From: Mycolicibacterium senegalense | GTDB lineage: Bacteria; Actinomycetota; Actinomycetes; Mycobacteriales; Mycobacteriaceae | NCBI RefSeq assembly: GCF_019645875.1 | Contig: NZ_CP081000.1 | Coordinates: 1,550,001-1,614,000 of the forward strand | Length of the DNA: 64,000 nucleotides | Direction of reading: 5' to 3' | Shown: piece after piece, positions 1 through 9,400 of the stretch | Layout: the number at the start of each line of letters is the position of its first letter | Position numbering within the stretch: position 1 is the first letter of the stretch | The notes under the pieces: model-generated | Database searches by the model: none | What the model was told of the DNA's origin: nothing | The model's input: only the letters and a program-made list of their open reading frames with translations | Translations under genes and position numbers: made by a program

Positions 1-172
1 CGCAGTTGGCCCCGGCCGCTGGGATGAGGACGGCGAGAAGCGGATCCCCCTGGACGTTGCCGAGGGCGACACCGTCATCTACAGCAAGTACGGCGGCACC
101 GAGATCAAGTACAACGGCGAGGAGTACCTGATCCTGTCCGCTCGCGACGTGCTGGCTGTCGTCGCCAAGTAA
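1..172 (+). CDS. groES: GroES co-chaperonin, C-terminal part (5' truncated by window edge)
   Basis: The frame is open from the window edge and ends at TAA 170-172, leaving the last 56 codons. The visible part holds the [12 protein letters not shown] segment of the GroES roof loop and the YSKYGG...[14 protein letters not shown]-terminal strand typical of actinobacterial 10-kDa chaperonins. GroES forms the heptameric lid of the cytoplasmic chaperonin. groEL1 follows 86 bp downstream on the same strand, the usual mycobacterial groES-groEL1 operon. The heat-shock promoter and any CIRCE operator lie outside the window. Confidence 0.95.
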   Translation, partial: AVGPGRWDEDGEKRIPLDVAEGDTVIYSKYGGTEIKYNGEEYLILSARDVLAVVAK

Positions 173-184
173 GTACTCGTGCGT

Positions 185-230
185 CCGCCCCGGAGATCCC
201 CGTGTTCAGCACGGGCGGTGTCCGGGGCGG
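185..230 (+). promoter_or_regulatory. Nested hairpin between groES and groEL1
   Basis: A perfect 10-bp inverted repeat (CCGCCCCGGA at 185-194, TCCGGGGCGG at 221-230) encloses a second perfect 6-bp repeat (CCCGTG 199-204, CACGGG 210-215). It has no U-tract. It fills most of the 86-bp spacer, so it is placed to act as an mRNA-stability, processing or attenuation element that sets the groES:groEL1 ratio. The structure is seen directly; the role is inferred. Post-transcriptional processing in the intercistronic region has been reported for the M. tuberculosis groESL1 operon, which would fit. Confidence 0.6.
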
Positions 231-249
231 TATGCGTTAGGAGTCATGA

Positions 250-1878
<1,629 letters not shown>

Positions 1879-1890
1879 GTAGTCCCGTAG

Positions 1891-1925
1891 AACACCCCCG
1901 GCCCTGTTGGGCCGGGGGTGTTTTC
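1891..1925 (+). terminator. Rho-independent terminator of the groES-groEL1 operon
   Basis: A perfect 14-bp stem (AACACCCCCGGCCC at 1891-1904 with GGGCCGGGGGTGTT at 1909-1922), a TGTT loop and a short T-run (1921-1924), beginning 12 bp after the groEL1 stop codon. Confidence 0.93.
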
Positions 1926-2041
1926 GTTGGTGGCCCACCACACCGAGACTGCGGTGAGGTCGAAAGGACAAACTGGGCGCAATGTCGACCGCCGGGGTGC
2001 AGCCTCGATGAGTTTCTCACCCACCGCCCGTCAGTACAGGT

Positions 2042-2521
2042 ATGACTGACGACAGCATGAGCGCCGGATGCACCATCAACGCGCCGGCCGAAACCGTGTT
2101 CGCGGTGCTGGCCGATCCGACCACCCACCAGGCGATCGACGGCACCGGTTGGGTGCGGGAGTCGCTGGACGGCAAGTACCTGACCGAAGCCGGCGAGATC
2201 TTCCGCATGGCGATGTACCACGACAACTTCGGCGGCATGCACTACGAGATGGCCAATCGGGTCGAGGTTTTCGAGCCTCCGCGGGCGATCGCGTGGCTGC
2301 CGGGTCGAGGCGCCGACGACGCCGACATCGAGTTCGGCGGCTGGATCTGGCGTTACGACCTTGAGCCGCTGGGCGGCGACCGGACGAAGGTCACGCTGAC
2401 ATATGACTGGTCAGCGGTGTCGGCCGCGCTTCGCGAACACATCGAGTTCCCGCCGTTCGACCGGCAGCATCTGGACAACTCGCTCAAGCACCTGGCCGGG
2501 CTGGCGCAGGGTCGGGCGTAG
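2042..2521 (+). CDS. SRPBCC (START-like) family protein
   Basis: A 159-aa protein with the SRPBCC/polyketide-cyclase pattern: an N-terminal strand with INAPAETVFAVLADPTTH, a central strand region with FEPPRAIAW and a C-terminal long helix (residues about 135-156, LDNSLKHLAGLA). Such proteins bind a hydrophobic ligand in a helix-grip cavity; the ligand cannot be told from sequence. No good Shine-Dalgarno precedes the ATG, so it may be leaderless. Its 3' end overlaps the convergent gene at 2484-3029 by 38 bp. Confidence 0.8.
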   Translation: MTDDSMSAGCTINAPAETVFAVLADPTTHQAIDGTGWVRESLDGKYLTEAGEIFRMAMYHDNFGGMHYEMANRVEVFEPPRAIAWLPGRGADDADIEFGGWIWRYDLEPLGGDRTKVTLTYDWSAVSAALREHIEFPPFDRQHLDNSLKHLAGLAQGRA

Positions 2522-3029
2522 CCGTCGGCTGGATGGTCACCAACCGCAAGGCATCCGGCCGCGACTCGTCGGACACGAACCGGACGATCAGGCTGTCGGG
2601 AGGGAACTTGGTGGCCAGCTCGTTCAGAGTCCTGGGTAGGAACACCCTGGCCTTCGCGTTGCCGTACCAATTGGGGTTGGCGGGTGACGTGTCCAGGCCA
2701 CTGATGTTGTCGATTTCGGTGTCCCACTGCTGAACGGGGCCCGGTGGTGTGTCGCCGAATCCCGATGATTTCAGATACGCATCTGCTTGTCCCGCAAGCG
2801 TGATCGCCGGTCCGCCGCCAACCGGTGTTCCGGTGATCGTGCCGTCGACGACGTCGGCCGTCACCGATTCCAGCCGCGCTGTGCAGACGTTGTCGACGAG
2901 GTTGGGCGGCACACAGAAGCCGGGGAGCGGGTTCGCGTGGGCCGGCGCGATATTCAGGACGGCCGGTATGGCAAGTGCGGCCGTCGCGGCGCCCACAGCG
3001 ATCACTGCACGGCAACGATGATTCGGCAT
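2484..3029 (-). CDS. Secreted protein of unknown function
   Basis: A 181-aa protein with a clear Sec signal peptide: charged start MPNHRCR, hydrophobic core about residues 8-24 and an AHA-NP cleavage site near residue 32. The mature part starts NPLPGFCVPPNLVDN, has two cysteines (in GFCVPP and VCTARL) that could form one disulfide, and ends in a Pro/Ala tail. I recognise no domain. The GGGGGT-type ribosome site before the ATG supports this start. Its stop codon lies inside the 3' end of the convergent SRPBCC gene. Confidence 0.75.
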   Translation of the reverse strand: MPNHRCRAVIAVGAATAALAIPAVLNIAPAHANPLPGFCVPPNLVDNVCTARLESVTADVVDGTITGTPVGGGPAITLAGQADAYLKSSGFGDTPPGPVQQWDTEIDNISGLDTSPANPNWYGNAKARVFLPRTLNELATKFPPDSLIVRFVSDESRPDALRLVTIQPTATPDPAPARPGA

Positions 3030-3224
3030 CCGGCTTACCCCCCTTCCGACGTGCTGAACTGTATGTCGGCGCGCCCGCCACGGAAGTTACAGAACGTCAT
3101 TGCTCCTCAGTGTGTTCGTAGTCTTCGGCGGTCATAGCCTCGGACCAGAATCGGTATCGGACTGATACCTGGACACGTCGTGTGGCACTGCAGCTTCTCG
3201 CCTCCGGCGGCTCACAATTCGGAC

Positions 3225-4676
3225 ATGACGGAACCGCGGGAAGTACCGCGTGGGGTCTCGCGTCAGACGTTCCTGCGTGGCGCCGTCGGGGCGTTGGCCG
3301 CCGGAGCGGTGTTCGGATCGAGCCGCGCCGGCGCGGACCCGGCCGGCTGGGGCGATCTCGCTGCCGCCATCAAGGGCCAGGTGATTCTCCCGGACAACGG
3401 TGGACAATTCGCTTCCGCCAAAAGCGTTTTCAACACCAACTTCAACGGCCTGACTCCGGCGGCAGTCGTCACCCCCACGTCGGCGTCAGACGTGCAGAAG
3501 GCGATGACCTTCGCCGCTTCACACAACCTCAAGGTCGCCGCGCGCGGTGGCGGGCATTCCTACGTCGGCGCGTCGACGGCCAACGGCACCATGGTCTTGG
3601 ATCTGCGCCAATTGCCCGGGGACATCAACTACGACGCCGGCACCGGGTACGTCACTGTGACGCCCGCGACCGGTCTGTATGCGATCCACCAGACGCTGGC
3701 CGGGGTCGGCCGGGGGATTCCCACCGGTACCTGCCCGACGGTCGGCGCGGCCGGACATGCCCTGGGCGGAGGGCTGGGTGCCCAATCGCGACATGCGGGC
3801 CTGATGTGCGATCAGTTGGTGTCGGCGACGGTGGTGCTGCCCGGTGGCACCGCAGTCACGGCGTCGGCCGGTCAGAATCCAGACCTGTTCTGGGCGTTGC
3901 GCGGTGGCGGCGGCGGCAACTTCGGGGTGACGACCGCGCTGACCTTCGCGACGTTCCCCATCGGCGACGTGGATGTGGTCGGCCTCCATTTCCCGCTGCA
4001 GGCGTTCGCGCAGGTTCTGGTCGGGTGGCAGAACTGGCTGCATACCGCCGACCGCAACAGCTGGGCACTGGCCGACACGATCACCGACCCGCAGGGCGCG
4101 CACTGCCGCATCCTGGCCACCTGCCCGGCCGGGTCGGGCGACAGCGTCGCCACCTCGGTCGTCAAAGCGGTGGGCCTGCAACCGGCCGGGACCGAGAACC
4201 GCACGTTCAACTACCTGGACCTGGTGAAGTTCCTCGCCGCCGACAATCTCAACCCGGCGCCGCTGGGCTATGTCGGCGGATCTGATGTCATCCAGTCGAT
4301 CACTCCCGCGGCGGCCCAGGGGATCGCCGCGGCATTCAACGCGTTCCCCAGCGGAGCCGGCCGACCCTTGGTGATCATGCACGCGCTCGACGGTGCGCTG
4401 GCCACTGTGGGTTCGGGTGACACCGCCTTTCCGTGGCGGCGGCAGTCCGCTCTGGTGCAGTGGTATGTCGAGACCTCCGGTTCGCCTGCGCCGGCAGCCA
4501 ATTGGCTCGCCACCGCGCACCGAGCGGTGGCACCGTATTCGGTCGGTGGGTACGTGAATTACCTCGAAGCGAACCAGCCCGCGTCGCGCTATTTCGGCGC
4601 GAACCTGCCGCGGCTGGCCGCTACTCGGCAGAAGTATGACCCGGGCCGGATCATGTTCTCGGGCTTGAATTTCTGA
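3225..4676 (+). CDS. Exported FAD-linked oxidase (berberine-bridge-enzyme-like)
   Basis: A 483-aa flavoprotein of the FAD_binding_4/BBE group. The FAD domain spans about residues 75-250, with the covalent-FAD histidine in RGGGHSYVG (His111) and a cysteine in GTCPTVG (Cys170) at the place where berberine bridge enzymes carry the second, 6-S-cysteinyl link, so a bicovalent FAD is likely. The C-terminus (NYLEANQPASRYFG...RQKYDPGRIM) is the BBE signature and gives part of the substrate pocket. The N-terminus (SRQTFLRGAVGALAAGAVFG...AGADP) is a Tat-like signal in which the second arginine is glutamine. The start was set at ATG 3225 because the longer frame adds 15 residues that do not fit before the signal. 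Substrate unknown; sugars or aromatic alcohols are typical of the family. Confidence 0.85.
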   Translation: MTEPREVPRGVSRQTFLRGAVGALAAGAVFGSSRAGADPAGWGDLAAAIKGQVILPDNGGQFASAKSVFNTNFNGLTPAAVVTPTSASDVQKAMTFAASHNLKVAARGGGHSYVGASTANGTMVLDLRQLPGDINYDAGTGYVTVTPATGLYAIHQTLAGVGRGIPTGTCPTVGAAGHALGGGLGAQSRHAGLMCDQLVSATVVLPGGTAVTASAGQNPDLFWALRGGGGGNFGVTTALTFATFPIGDVDVVGLHFPLQAFAQVLVGWQNWLHTADRNSWALADTITDPQGAHCRILATCPAGSGDSVATSVVKAVGLQPAGTENRTFNYLDLVKFLAADNLNPAPLGYVGGSDVIQSITPAAAQGIAAAFNAFPSGAGRPLVIMHALDGALATVGSGDTAFPWRRQSALVQWYVETSGSPAPAANWLATAHRAVAPYSVGGYVNYLEANQPASRYFGANLPRLAATRQKYDPGRIMFSGLNF

Positions 4677-4828
4677 GTGAGAGCGCGATGGACGAGACCG
4701 GTCCGCAGACGCCGGCGGGCGCAGCGGCGACGCTCGCGGAAACCGGATTCCCGGCAAGACCACCGACACAGGCCTAGCCTCGAGACGTCGAGTTTCACCT
4801 GCCGTGTGGACGAGTGAAGGAACTGAGC

Positions 4829-5863
4829 ATGCGAGCAACCGTGATGTATGGGGCTGGTGACGTGCGGGTCGAAGATGTGCCCGACCCGATCCTGAAGGAG
4901 CCGACCGACGCCATCGTGCGCGTCACCCGCGCCTGTATCTGTGGCAGCGACCTGTGGCCGTACCAGTCGATGCCGCACAAGGACGGCGGGCGCCGGATGG
5001 GCCACGAGTTCATCGGCATCGTCGAGGACGTCGGCTCCGACGTGTCCGGCTTGCGCAGTGGAGACCTCGTCGTGGCCCCGTTCGTCTGGGCTGACAACAC
5101 CTGCGACTTCTGCCGAGAAGGGCTGCAGACGTCGTGCCGCCATGGCGGTGGGTGGGGTGCGCCCGGCGTCGACGCCGGCCAGGGCGAGGCCGTGCGCGTC
5201 CCGCAAGCGCAGGGCACGTTGGTGAAACTTCCGGTGGCCGAGGACGCCGCGTTGATGCCGTCCCTGCTGACCCTGTCGGACGTGTTCTGCACCGGTCACC
5301 ACGGCGTGGTGACCGCCGGGGTGGGGCCGGGCTCATCGGTGACGGTCATCGGCGACGGTGCGGTCGGGTTGTGCGCGGTGCTGGCCGCCAAGCGGCTGGG
5401 CGCCGAGCAGATCATTCTCAACGGGCGTCACCAGGTCCGAACCGACCTGGGGCGCGAGTTCGGCGCCACCGACGTCGTCGCCGAACGCGGCGACGAAGCC
5501 GTCGAGAAAATCCGCGAGCTGACCGGCGGTGACGGCACCCATGCGGTGATCGAATGCGTCGGTACCGAGCCCTCGGTCGCCACCGCTCTGGACGCGGTCC
5601 GCGCCGGTGGCCGGGTGAGTCGGCTCGGGGTGTCTCAATACACCGAGGTGCCAATGGGTTTCGGAACGTTCTTCCGCAACGTGACGCTCACCGGCGGAGT
5701 GGCGCCGGCGCGTGCCTACATCGAGGAACTGATGCCCGACGTTCTGGACGGCAGCATCGAACCCGGCCGGGTGTTCGACCGGACCATAGGCCTCGACGAA
5801 ACCCCCGACGGATACCGGGCGATGGCTGACCGTGAAGCGCTCAAGGTGTTGATCGAGCCATGA
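4829..5863 (+). CDS. Zinc-dependent alcohol dehydrogenase (MDR family)
   Basis: A 344-aa medium-chain dehydrogenase. Catalytic zinc ligands are Cys38 (CICGSD), His59 and Glu60 (GHEF); the Rossmann motif GDGAVGLCAV follows near residue 175. The structural-zinc loop has only three of the four usual cysteines (Cys92, Cys95, Cys103); the first position is Asp89. It should oxidise or reduce an alcohol/aldehyde pair with NAD(P). Start ATG 4829 is chosen because GAAGGA lies 7 nt upstream. The stop overlaps the crotonase start (ATGA), so the two are co-translated. Substrate not predictable. Confidence 0.88.
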   Translation: MRATVMYGAGDVRVEDVPDPILKEPTDAIVRVTRACICGSDLWPYQSMPHKDGGRRMGHEFIGIVEDVGSDVSGLRSGDLVVAPFVWADNTCDFCREGLQTSCRHGGGWGAPGVDAGQGEAVRVPQAQGTLVKLPVAEDAALMPSLLTLSDVFCTGHHGVVTAGVGPGSSVTVIGDGAVGLCAVLAAKRLGAEQIILNGRHQVRTDLGREFGATDVVAERGDEAVEKIRELTGGDGTHAVIECVGTEPSVATALDAVRAGGRVSRLGVSQYTEVPMGFGTFFRNVTLTGGVAPARAYIEELMPDVLDGSIEPGRVFDRTIGLDETPDGYRAMADREALKVLIEP

Positions 5864-6654
5864 CACCGCTGCTGCAGGACCGCGACGACCGCGGGGTGGT
5901 CACGCTGACATTGAACCGGCCCCAGGCGTTCAACGCGCTGTCGGAGGCGATGCTGACCGCGCTCGGTGAGGCCGTCGAGGCGCTGGCCGAGGACGAAACT
6001 GTGCGCGCCGTGGTGCTCGGTGCAGCCGGCAAGGCGTTCTGCGCGGGCCATGACCTGAAAGAAATGCGGGCCGAGCCGTCACCGGAGTACTACGAGCGGT
6101 TGTTCGCTCAATGCACCGCGGTGATGCTGGCGATTCAGCGGTTGCCGGTACCGGTGATCGCGCGAGTCCAGGGGCTCGCGACGGCAGCAGGCTGCCAGCT
6201 CGTCGCGATGTGTGACCTCGCGGTGGCCAGTGAGGACGCCCGCTTTGCGGTCAGCGGCGTCAACGTCGGGCTGTTCTGTGCCACCCCGGGCGTGGCGCTC
6301 TCTCGCAACGTGCCGCGCAAGGCCGCGTTCGAGATGCTTGTCACGGGCGAATTCGTCTCTGCGGCAGAGGCCGAACGGCTTGGCCTGGTCAATCGGGTTG
6401 CGGTGCCGGATGCCCTGGACGACGAGATGGAAGCGCTGGTCGCCAGCATCGTCGCGAAACCCCGAGTCGCTGTTGCGATGGGCAAGGCCTTGTTCTACCG
6501 CCAGATCGAGGTCGACATCCGATCGGCCTACGCCGACGCCGCTGCGACCATGGCCTGCAACATGATGGACCCGACTGCACTCGAAGGTGTGCAGGCCTTC
6601 ATCGACAAGCGCCCACCGGTGTGGCCGGGCGTCAGCGGCGTTGCAACTCGATGA
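5860..6654 (+). CDS. Enoyl-CoA hydratase/isomerase-family protein, ECHDC3-like
   Basis: A 264-aa crotonase-fold protein. The CoA-binding oxyanion-hole signature (FCAGHDLKEM, then GLATAAGCQLVAMCDLAVA) is present. The two catalytic glutamates of classical hydratases are missing: the first falls at the Gln of GCQL, the second at VNVGLFC. That pattern (VSGVNVGLFCATPG) matches the ECHDC3 branch, whose members have no proven hydratase activity. It may bind CoA esters or do another crotonase reaction. It overlaps the upstream dehydrogenase by 4 nt and the convergent reductase gene by 23 nt. Confidence 0.85.
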   Translation: MTPLLQDRDDRGVVTLTLNRPQAFNALSEAMLTALGEAVEALAEDETVRAVVLGAAGKAFCAGHDLKEMRAEPSPEYYERLFAQCTAVMLAIQRLPVPVIARVQGLATAAGCQLVAMCDLAVASEDARFAVSGVNVGLFCATPGVALSRNVPRKAAFEMLVTGEFVSAAEAERLGLVNRVAVPDALDDEMEALVASIVAKPRVAVAMGKALFYRQIEVDIRSAYADAAATMACNMMDPTALEGVQAFIDKRPPVWPGVSGVATR

Positions 6655-7039
6655 CCGGGATGACGCGGTCGGTCTTTTCCTGGTATTCGCCGAATCCGGG
6701 TGCCTTCTCGACGATGCGTGGATAGGCCGCGTCACGCTCGTCCCGTGGCATCTCCCGTGCCCGCACGTCGTAGGCGTCAGTACCGATTTCGATGTGAGCA
6801 TCCGGATGCGCACGCAGGTTGTGTAGCCACGCGGGGTCGACGTCGGCGCCGGCGTACGAACCGACGATGGCGAGCTTTCCGTCGAGGTCGAATGCCATCA
6901 CCGGATTGACACGCTCTTTGCCGGATTTGGCCCCGGTGGTGTGCAGCAGGAGCAGTGTCGCACCTTCGAACGGTCCGCCGACCTTGCCTCCGTTGGCTCG
7001 GAACTCGGCGATGATCTTGTCATTCCAGTTGTCGGTCAT
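6632..7039 (-). CDS. Ddn-type deazaflavin (F420)-dependent nitroreductase family protein
   Basis: A 135-aa protein of the F420H2-dependent quinone reductase/Ddn family. Markers are the LLLLHTTGAKSGKERVNPVM strand, the GSYAGADVDPAWLHNL loop that touches F420, and YPRIVEKAPGFGEYQEKTDR in the C-terminal helix. Family members reduce quinones or nitro compounds with F420H2 at or near the membrane. It lies on the minus strand and may be read on from the OsmC gene 99 bp upstream. Confidence 0.87.
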   Translation of the reverse strand: MTDNWNDKIIAEFRANGGKVGGPFEGATLLLLHTTGAKSGKERVNPVMAFDLDGKLAIVGSYAGADVDPAWLHNLRAHPDAHIEIGTDAYDVRAREMPRDERDAAYPRIVEKAPGFGEYQEKTDRVIPVIELQRR

Positions 7040-7080
7040 GACTTCTTTCCTACGCCTCGGGGCCGCGACGGTGCGCTCAG

Positions 7081-7150
7081 ATCACGAAATCGCGTGAATG
7101 CGCGATCTGGGTGCACGCTCGCGGAATCTCGGTACCGATCACGAAATCGC
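7081..7150. repeat. 13-bp direct repeat around the osmC 3' end
   Basis: ATCACGAAATCGC occurs at 7081-7093 and again at 7138-7150; the second copy contains the osmC stop codon. The first copy also forms an ATCGCG-N6-CGCGAT hairpin at 7089-7106. This looks like a small local duplication of the gene end or a weak terminator after osmC. Confidence 0.5.
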
Positions 7151-7585
7151 CGTCGTGGTGATGTGCACCGACGAAGTCAGGGTCTGATGTACCGGGCAGC
7201 GCTCGGCGATGTCCATGAGACGCTGCCGCTGGGTGTCGTCGAGCTCGCCGACCAACTCGATCTCGCGATCGACATGGTCGATCATGCCCTTGGTCGTCTC
7301 GCAGTCGGCGCAGTCTTTGGCATGAATGCGTGAGTGCCGCAACGATACTCGCACCTGTTCAAGCGGCCAGCCCTTCCGGTTGGCGTACATCCGCACCGTC
7401 ATCGACGTACAGGCGCCCAGGCCGGCCAACACCAGGTCATAGGGATTCGGGCCGGCATCGTCGCCCACCGGAAGAGGTTCGTCGGCGACGAGTTGGTGAC
7501 GTCCGGCGGTGATCTGCTGGGTGTAGGTCCCGGTGTGTGCTTCCGTGACGGTCACGGTGGCGGGCTCGGCTTGTCCAGATGTCAT
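7139..7585 (-). CDS. OsmC-family thiol peroxidase
   Basis: A 148-aa OsmC/Ohr-type protein. The two redox cysteines expected of the family are at Cys59 (LGACTSM) and Cys130 (ERCPVHQTL); Cys92 and Cys95 (DCADC) are extra. Family members reduce organic hydroperoxides with a dihydrolipoyl or similar thiol donor in the cytoplasm. The CPVHQTL motif is the OsmC (rather than Ohr) form. It lies between the F420-type reductase and an ECF sigma gene on the same strand, which suggests a redox-stress group, but the 134-bp gap to the sigma gene leaves operon membership open. Confidence 0.88.
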   Translation of the reverse strand: MTSGQAEPATVTVTEAHTGTYTQQITAGRHQLVADEPLPVGDDAGPNPYDLVLAGLGACTSMTVRMYANRKGWPLEQVRVSLRHSRIHAKDCADCETTKGMIDHVDREIELVGELDDTQRQRLMDIAERCPVHQTLTSSVHITTTAIS

Positions 7586-7719
7586 GCGACTCTCCTGATC
7601 AGGTCGTCCGATCGATTCGGGTGGGATCGTCGCACGGAGAACCGCCTAAATCGCCTCAGTTGCCCGATCGACGCGGGGTGGTGTTCAACCATTGATCGCT
7701 TGGCGCCGCGCACAAGCGT

Positions 7720-8589
7720 TCAGTCCGCCAACACGATTTCGGCCGCTGCCAACCGGTCCGGATCACCGATGATGTCGATGACGCGAATCCGCCCGTCCTG
7801 GATGTCAAGGCGCAGTAGGGACTTCAGCTGGCCATCTGGGGCGATGACGACACCGGCGGCGCCGTCGACGACGGCGACCTCGCCGCCCCGCGCGACCGCG
7901 GCGAACATCTTCGACTCCTCGACGAACTCCTGTGCGCCGCGCAGTTCGGTGGGGATCTGCCCGCCGACGAGCACGCGGTCGACGCGGCGCAGCACATCGG
8001 GGTCCAGGATGGCCAGCAGTGCCTCCAGGTTGCCCTGCTGCGAGGCAGCCAGGAAAGACCGGGCGATGTCGAGGTGCTCGGCAGTGGGGCGAGTCGCGGG
8101 GAGCTCAGCACCGTGAACGCGGGCGCGGGCCCGGCTGGCCAGTTTCTTGGCGGCCGCCGGCGTGCAGTCGAGCAGCGTGGCGATCGCGTCGAAAGGTATG
8201 GCGAAGGCGTCGTGCAGCACGAACGCGACGCGTTGGGCAGGTGAGAGCCGGCCGAGCACCACGAGCAGCGCACGGCCCACCGACTCGGCCATGGCCACCT
8301 GCTCGTCGGCTGCGGGGGAGACGGCGTCGGGAAGCAGTTCGTCGCCGCCGAAGACTTCGGCGCGTCGCTTCTGTTCGCGCAGCCGGTCGAGGCATTCGCG
8401 CGCGGTGACCGTGGTGAACCAAGCCGTCGGGGTGTCCACCCCCTCGATGCCGCGGCGGCTGATCTTGAGCCACGCCGCTTGGACCGCGTCCTCAGCGTCG
8501 TGCACCGAGCCGAGCAGTCGATACGCCACCGCGCGCAGCCGGTGCCGATCCGCCTCGAATCTTTCGGCCAGCATTTGTTGGTCGGTCAT
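7720..8589 (-). CDS. ECF41/SigJ-type sigma factor with C-terminal SnoaL-like domain
   Basis: A 289-aa extracytoplasmic-function sigma factor. The region-2 helix holds AYRLLGSVHDAEDAVQAAW and region 4 holds LSPAQRVAFVLHDAFAIPFDAIA. About 110 residues follow that form a SnoaL-like fold (residues about 175-289), the mark of the ECF41 group and of mycobacterial SigJ. In this group the C-terminal domain acts as a built-in regulator in place of a separate anti-sigma factor. The end carries IIGDPDRLAA, a variant of the conserved NPDKL motif. The divergent neighbour is a DoxX-like membrane protein rather than the usual carboxymuconolactone-decarboxylase or oxidoreductase partner. Confidence 0.9.
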   Translation of the reverse strand: MTDQQMLAERFEADRHRLRAVAYRLLGSVHDAEDAVQAAWLKISRRGIEGVDTPTAWFTTVTARECLDRLREQKRRAEVFGGDELLPDAVSPAADEQVAMAESVGRALLVVLGRLSPAQRVAFVLHDAFAIPFDAIATLLDCTPAAAKKLASRARARVHGAELPATRPTAEHLDIARSFLAASQQGNLEALLAILDPDVLRRVDRVLVGGQIPTELRGAQEFVEESKMFAAVARGGEVAVVDGAAGVVIAPDGQLKSLLRLDIQDGRIRVIDIIGDPDRLAAAEIVLAD

Positions 8590-8662
8590 GTCGTCACCTT
8601 TCGCGCACGGCGAGCGTCAACAAGGTGAAGCCCTTGGCAATCGAACATCGGAGGCGACCATC

Positions 8663-9025
8663 ATGACCCTACAACTCGGCATGATCGCGACGTTGATCGT
8701 CGCTGTCACCATCGTGGCCAACGCCGCGATGGCGCTCGCCGACCTCGTCGGGGCGAGTTTCGTGCTGGCCAACTCGGCGGAAGTCGGCGTCGGAAGGACC
8801 TGGGTTCCGGTGCTCGGACTTCTCAAGGGCGCGGGGGCCGTCGGACTGCTCGTGGGTCTGGTCGCGTTCCCGCCGCTCGGCATCGCCGCCGCAGTCGGAT
8901 TGGTGGCATTCTTCATCGGCGCGGTGATCACCCACATCCGCGCGCAGGTGTTCTACAACATCGCGTTCCCGGCGGCGTTCCTCGTCCTGGCGGTCCTGTC
9001 GCTGGCGGCCTTTCTCGCGGGCTGA
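8663..9025 (+). CDS. DoxX-like small membrane protein
   Basis: A 120-aa protein with about four hydrophobic segments (residues about 5-30, 50-72, 76-92, 98-118), the LGLLKGAGAVGLLVGL motif and a late IRAQVFYNIAFPAAFL segment, fitting the DoxX-like family of mycobacteria. The start is ATG 8663, with GGAGG about 9 nt upstream. It is divergent from the ECF41 sigma gene, with 73 bp between them, and is a plausible target of it. A terminator follows directly. Confidence 0.8.
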   Translation: MTLQLGMIATLIVAVTIVANAAMALADLVGASFVLANSAEVGVGRTWVPVLGLLKGAGAVGLLVGLVAFPPLGIAAAVGLVAFFIGAVITHIRAQVFYNIAFPAAFLVLAVLSLAAFLAG

Positions 9026-9044
9026 CCACCTGAACCGGACAACC

Positions 9045-9080
9045 GAAAAGGCCCCACCCCGCGTGGGATGGAGCCTTTTC
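9045..9080. terminator. Bidirectional terminator between the doxX-like gene and whiB3
   Basis: GAAAAGGC (9045-9052) pairs with GCCTTTTC (9073-9080), and an inner CCCAC/GTGGG stem (9053-9057, 9063-9067) extends it with a 5-nt bulge. A-run and T-run flank the two sides, so it can stop both convergent transcripts. Confidence 0.85.
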
Positions 9081-9109
9081 AGATCGGCGTACGGAGTTTG
9101 CTGTACGGC

Positions 9110-9400
9110 TCAGGCGCTGCGGCGGATGCCCCGCTTGAGCAAGAGCTCGCGTTCGGACTCGCTCAACCCGCCCCAGATGCCGTACGGCTCACCGACAGCA
9201 AGAGCGTGGGAACGGCACTGGGTGATCACGGGGCAGCTGCGGCACATCTCCTTGGCGCGGAGCTCACGCTGAGCCCGAGCCCGTCCGCGTTCACCATCGG
9301 GGTGGAAGAACATCGAAGAATCGACACCACGGCAAAGTCCCTGCATTTGCCAATCCCAGATATCCGCATTGGGTCCGGGAAGCTGCTGCGGCTGCGGCAT
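9110..9400 (-). CDS. whiB3: WhiB3 iron-sulfur redox regulator
   Basis: A 96-aa Wbl protein. The four cluster cysteines are Cys23, Cys53, Cys56 and Cys62 (C...CxxCx5C), followed by the GIWGG turn and the basic C-terminus KRGIRRSA. The N-terminus MPQPQQLPGPNADIW matches mycobacterial WhiB3 nearly residue for residue, so the start is at 9400 and the extra 34 codons upstream are rejected. WhiB3 holds an O2/NO-sensitive [4Fe-4S] cluster, binds region 4 of the main sigma factor and controls lipid and redox genes. It sits next to groEL1 in M. tuberculosis; here about 7 kb of other genes is inserted between them. Confidence 0.96.
   Translation of the reverse strand: MPQPQQLPGPNADIWDWQMQGLCRGVDSSMFFHPDGERGRARAQRELRAKEMCRSCPVITQCRSHALAVGEPYGIWGGLSESERELLLKRGIRRSA

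Noticed and set aside
3519..4838. 439-codon antisense frame over the exported oxidase
   Set aside because: A shadow of the GC-rich coding strand; Arg/Pro-rich product without domain, no ribosome site.
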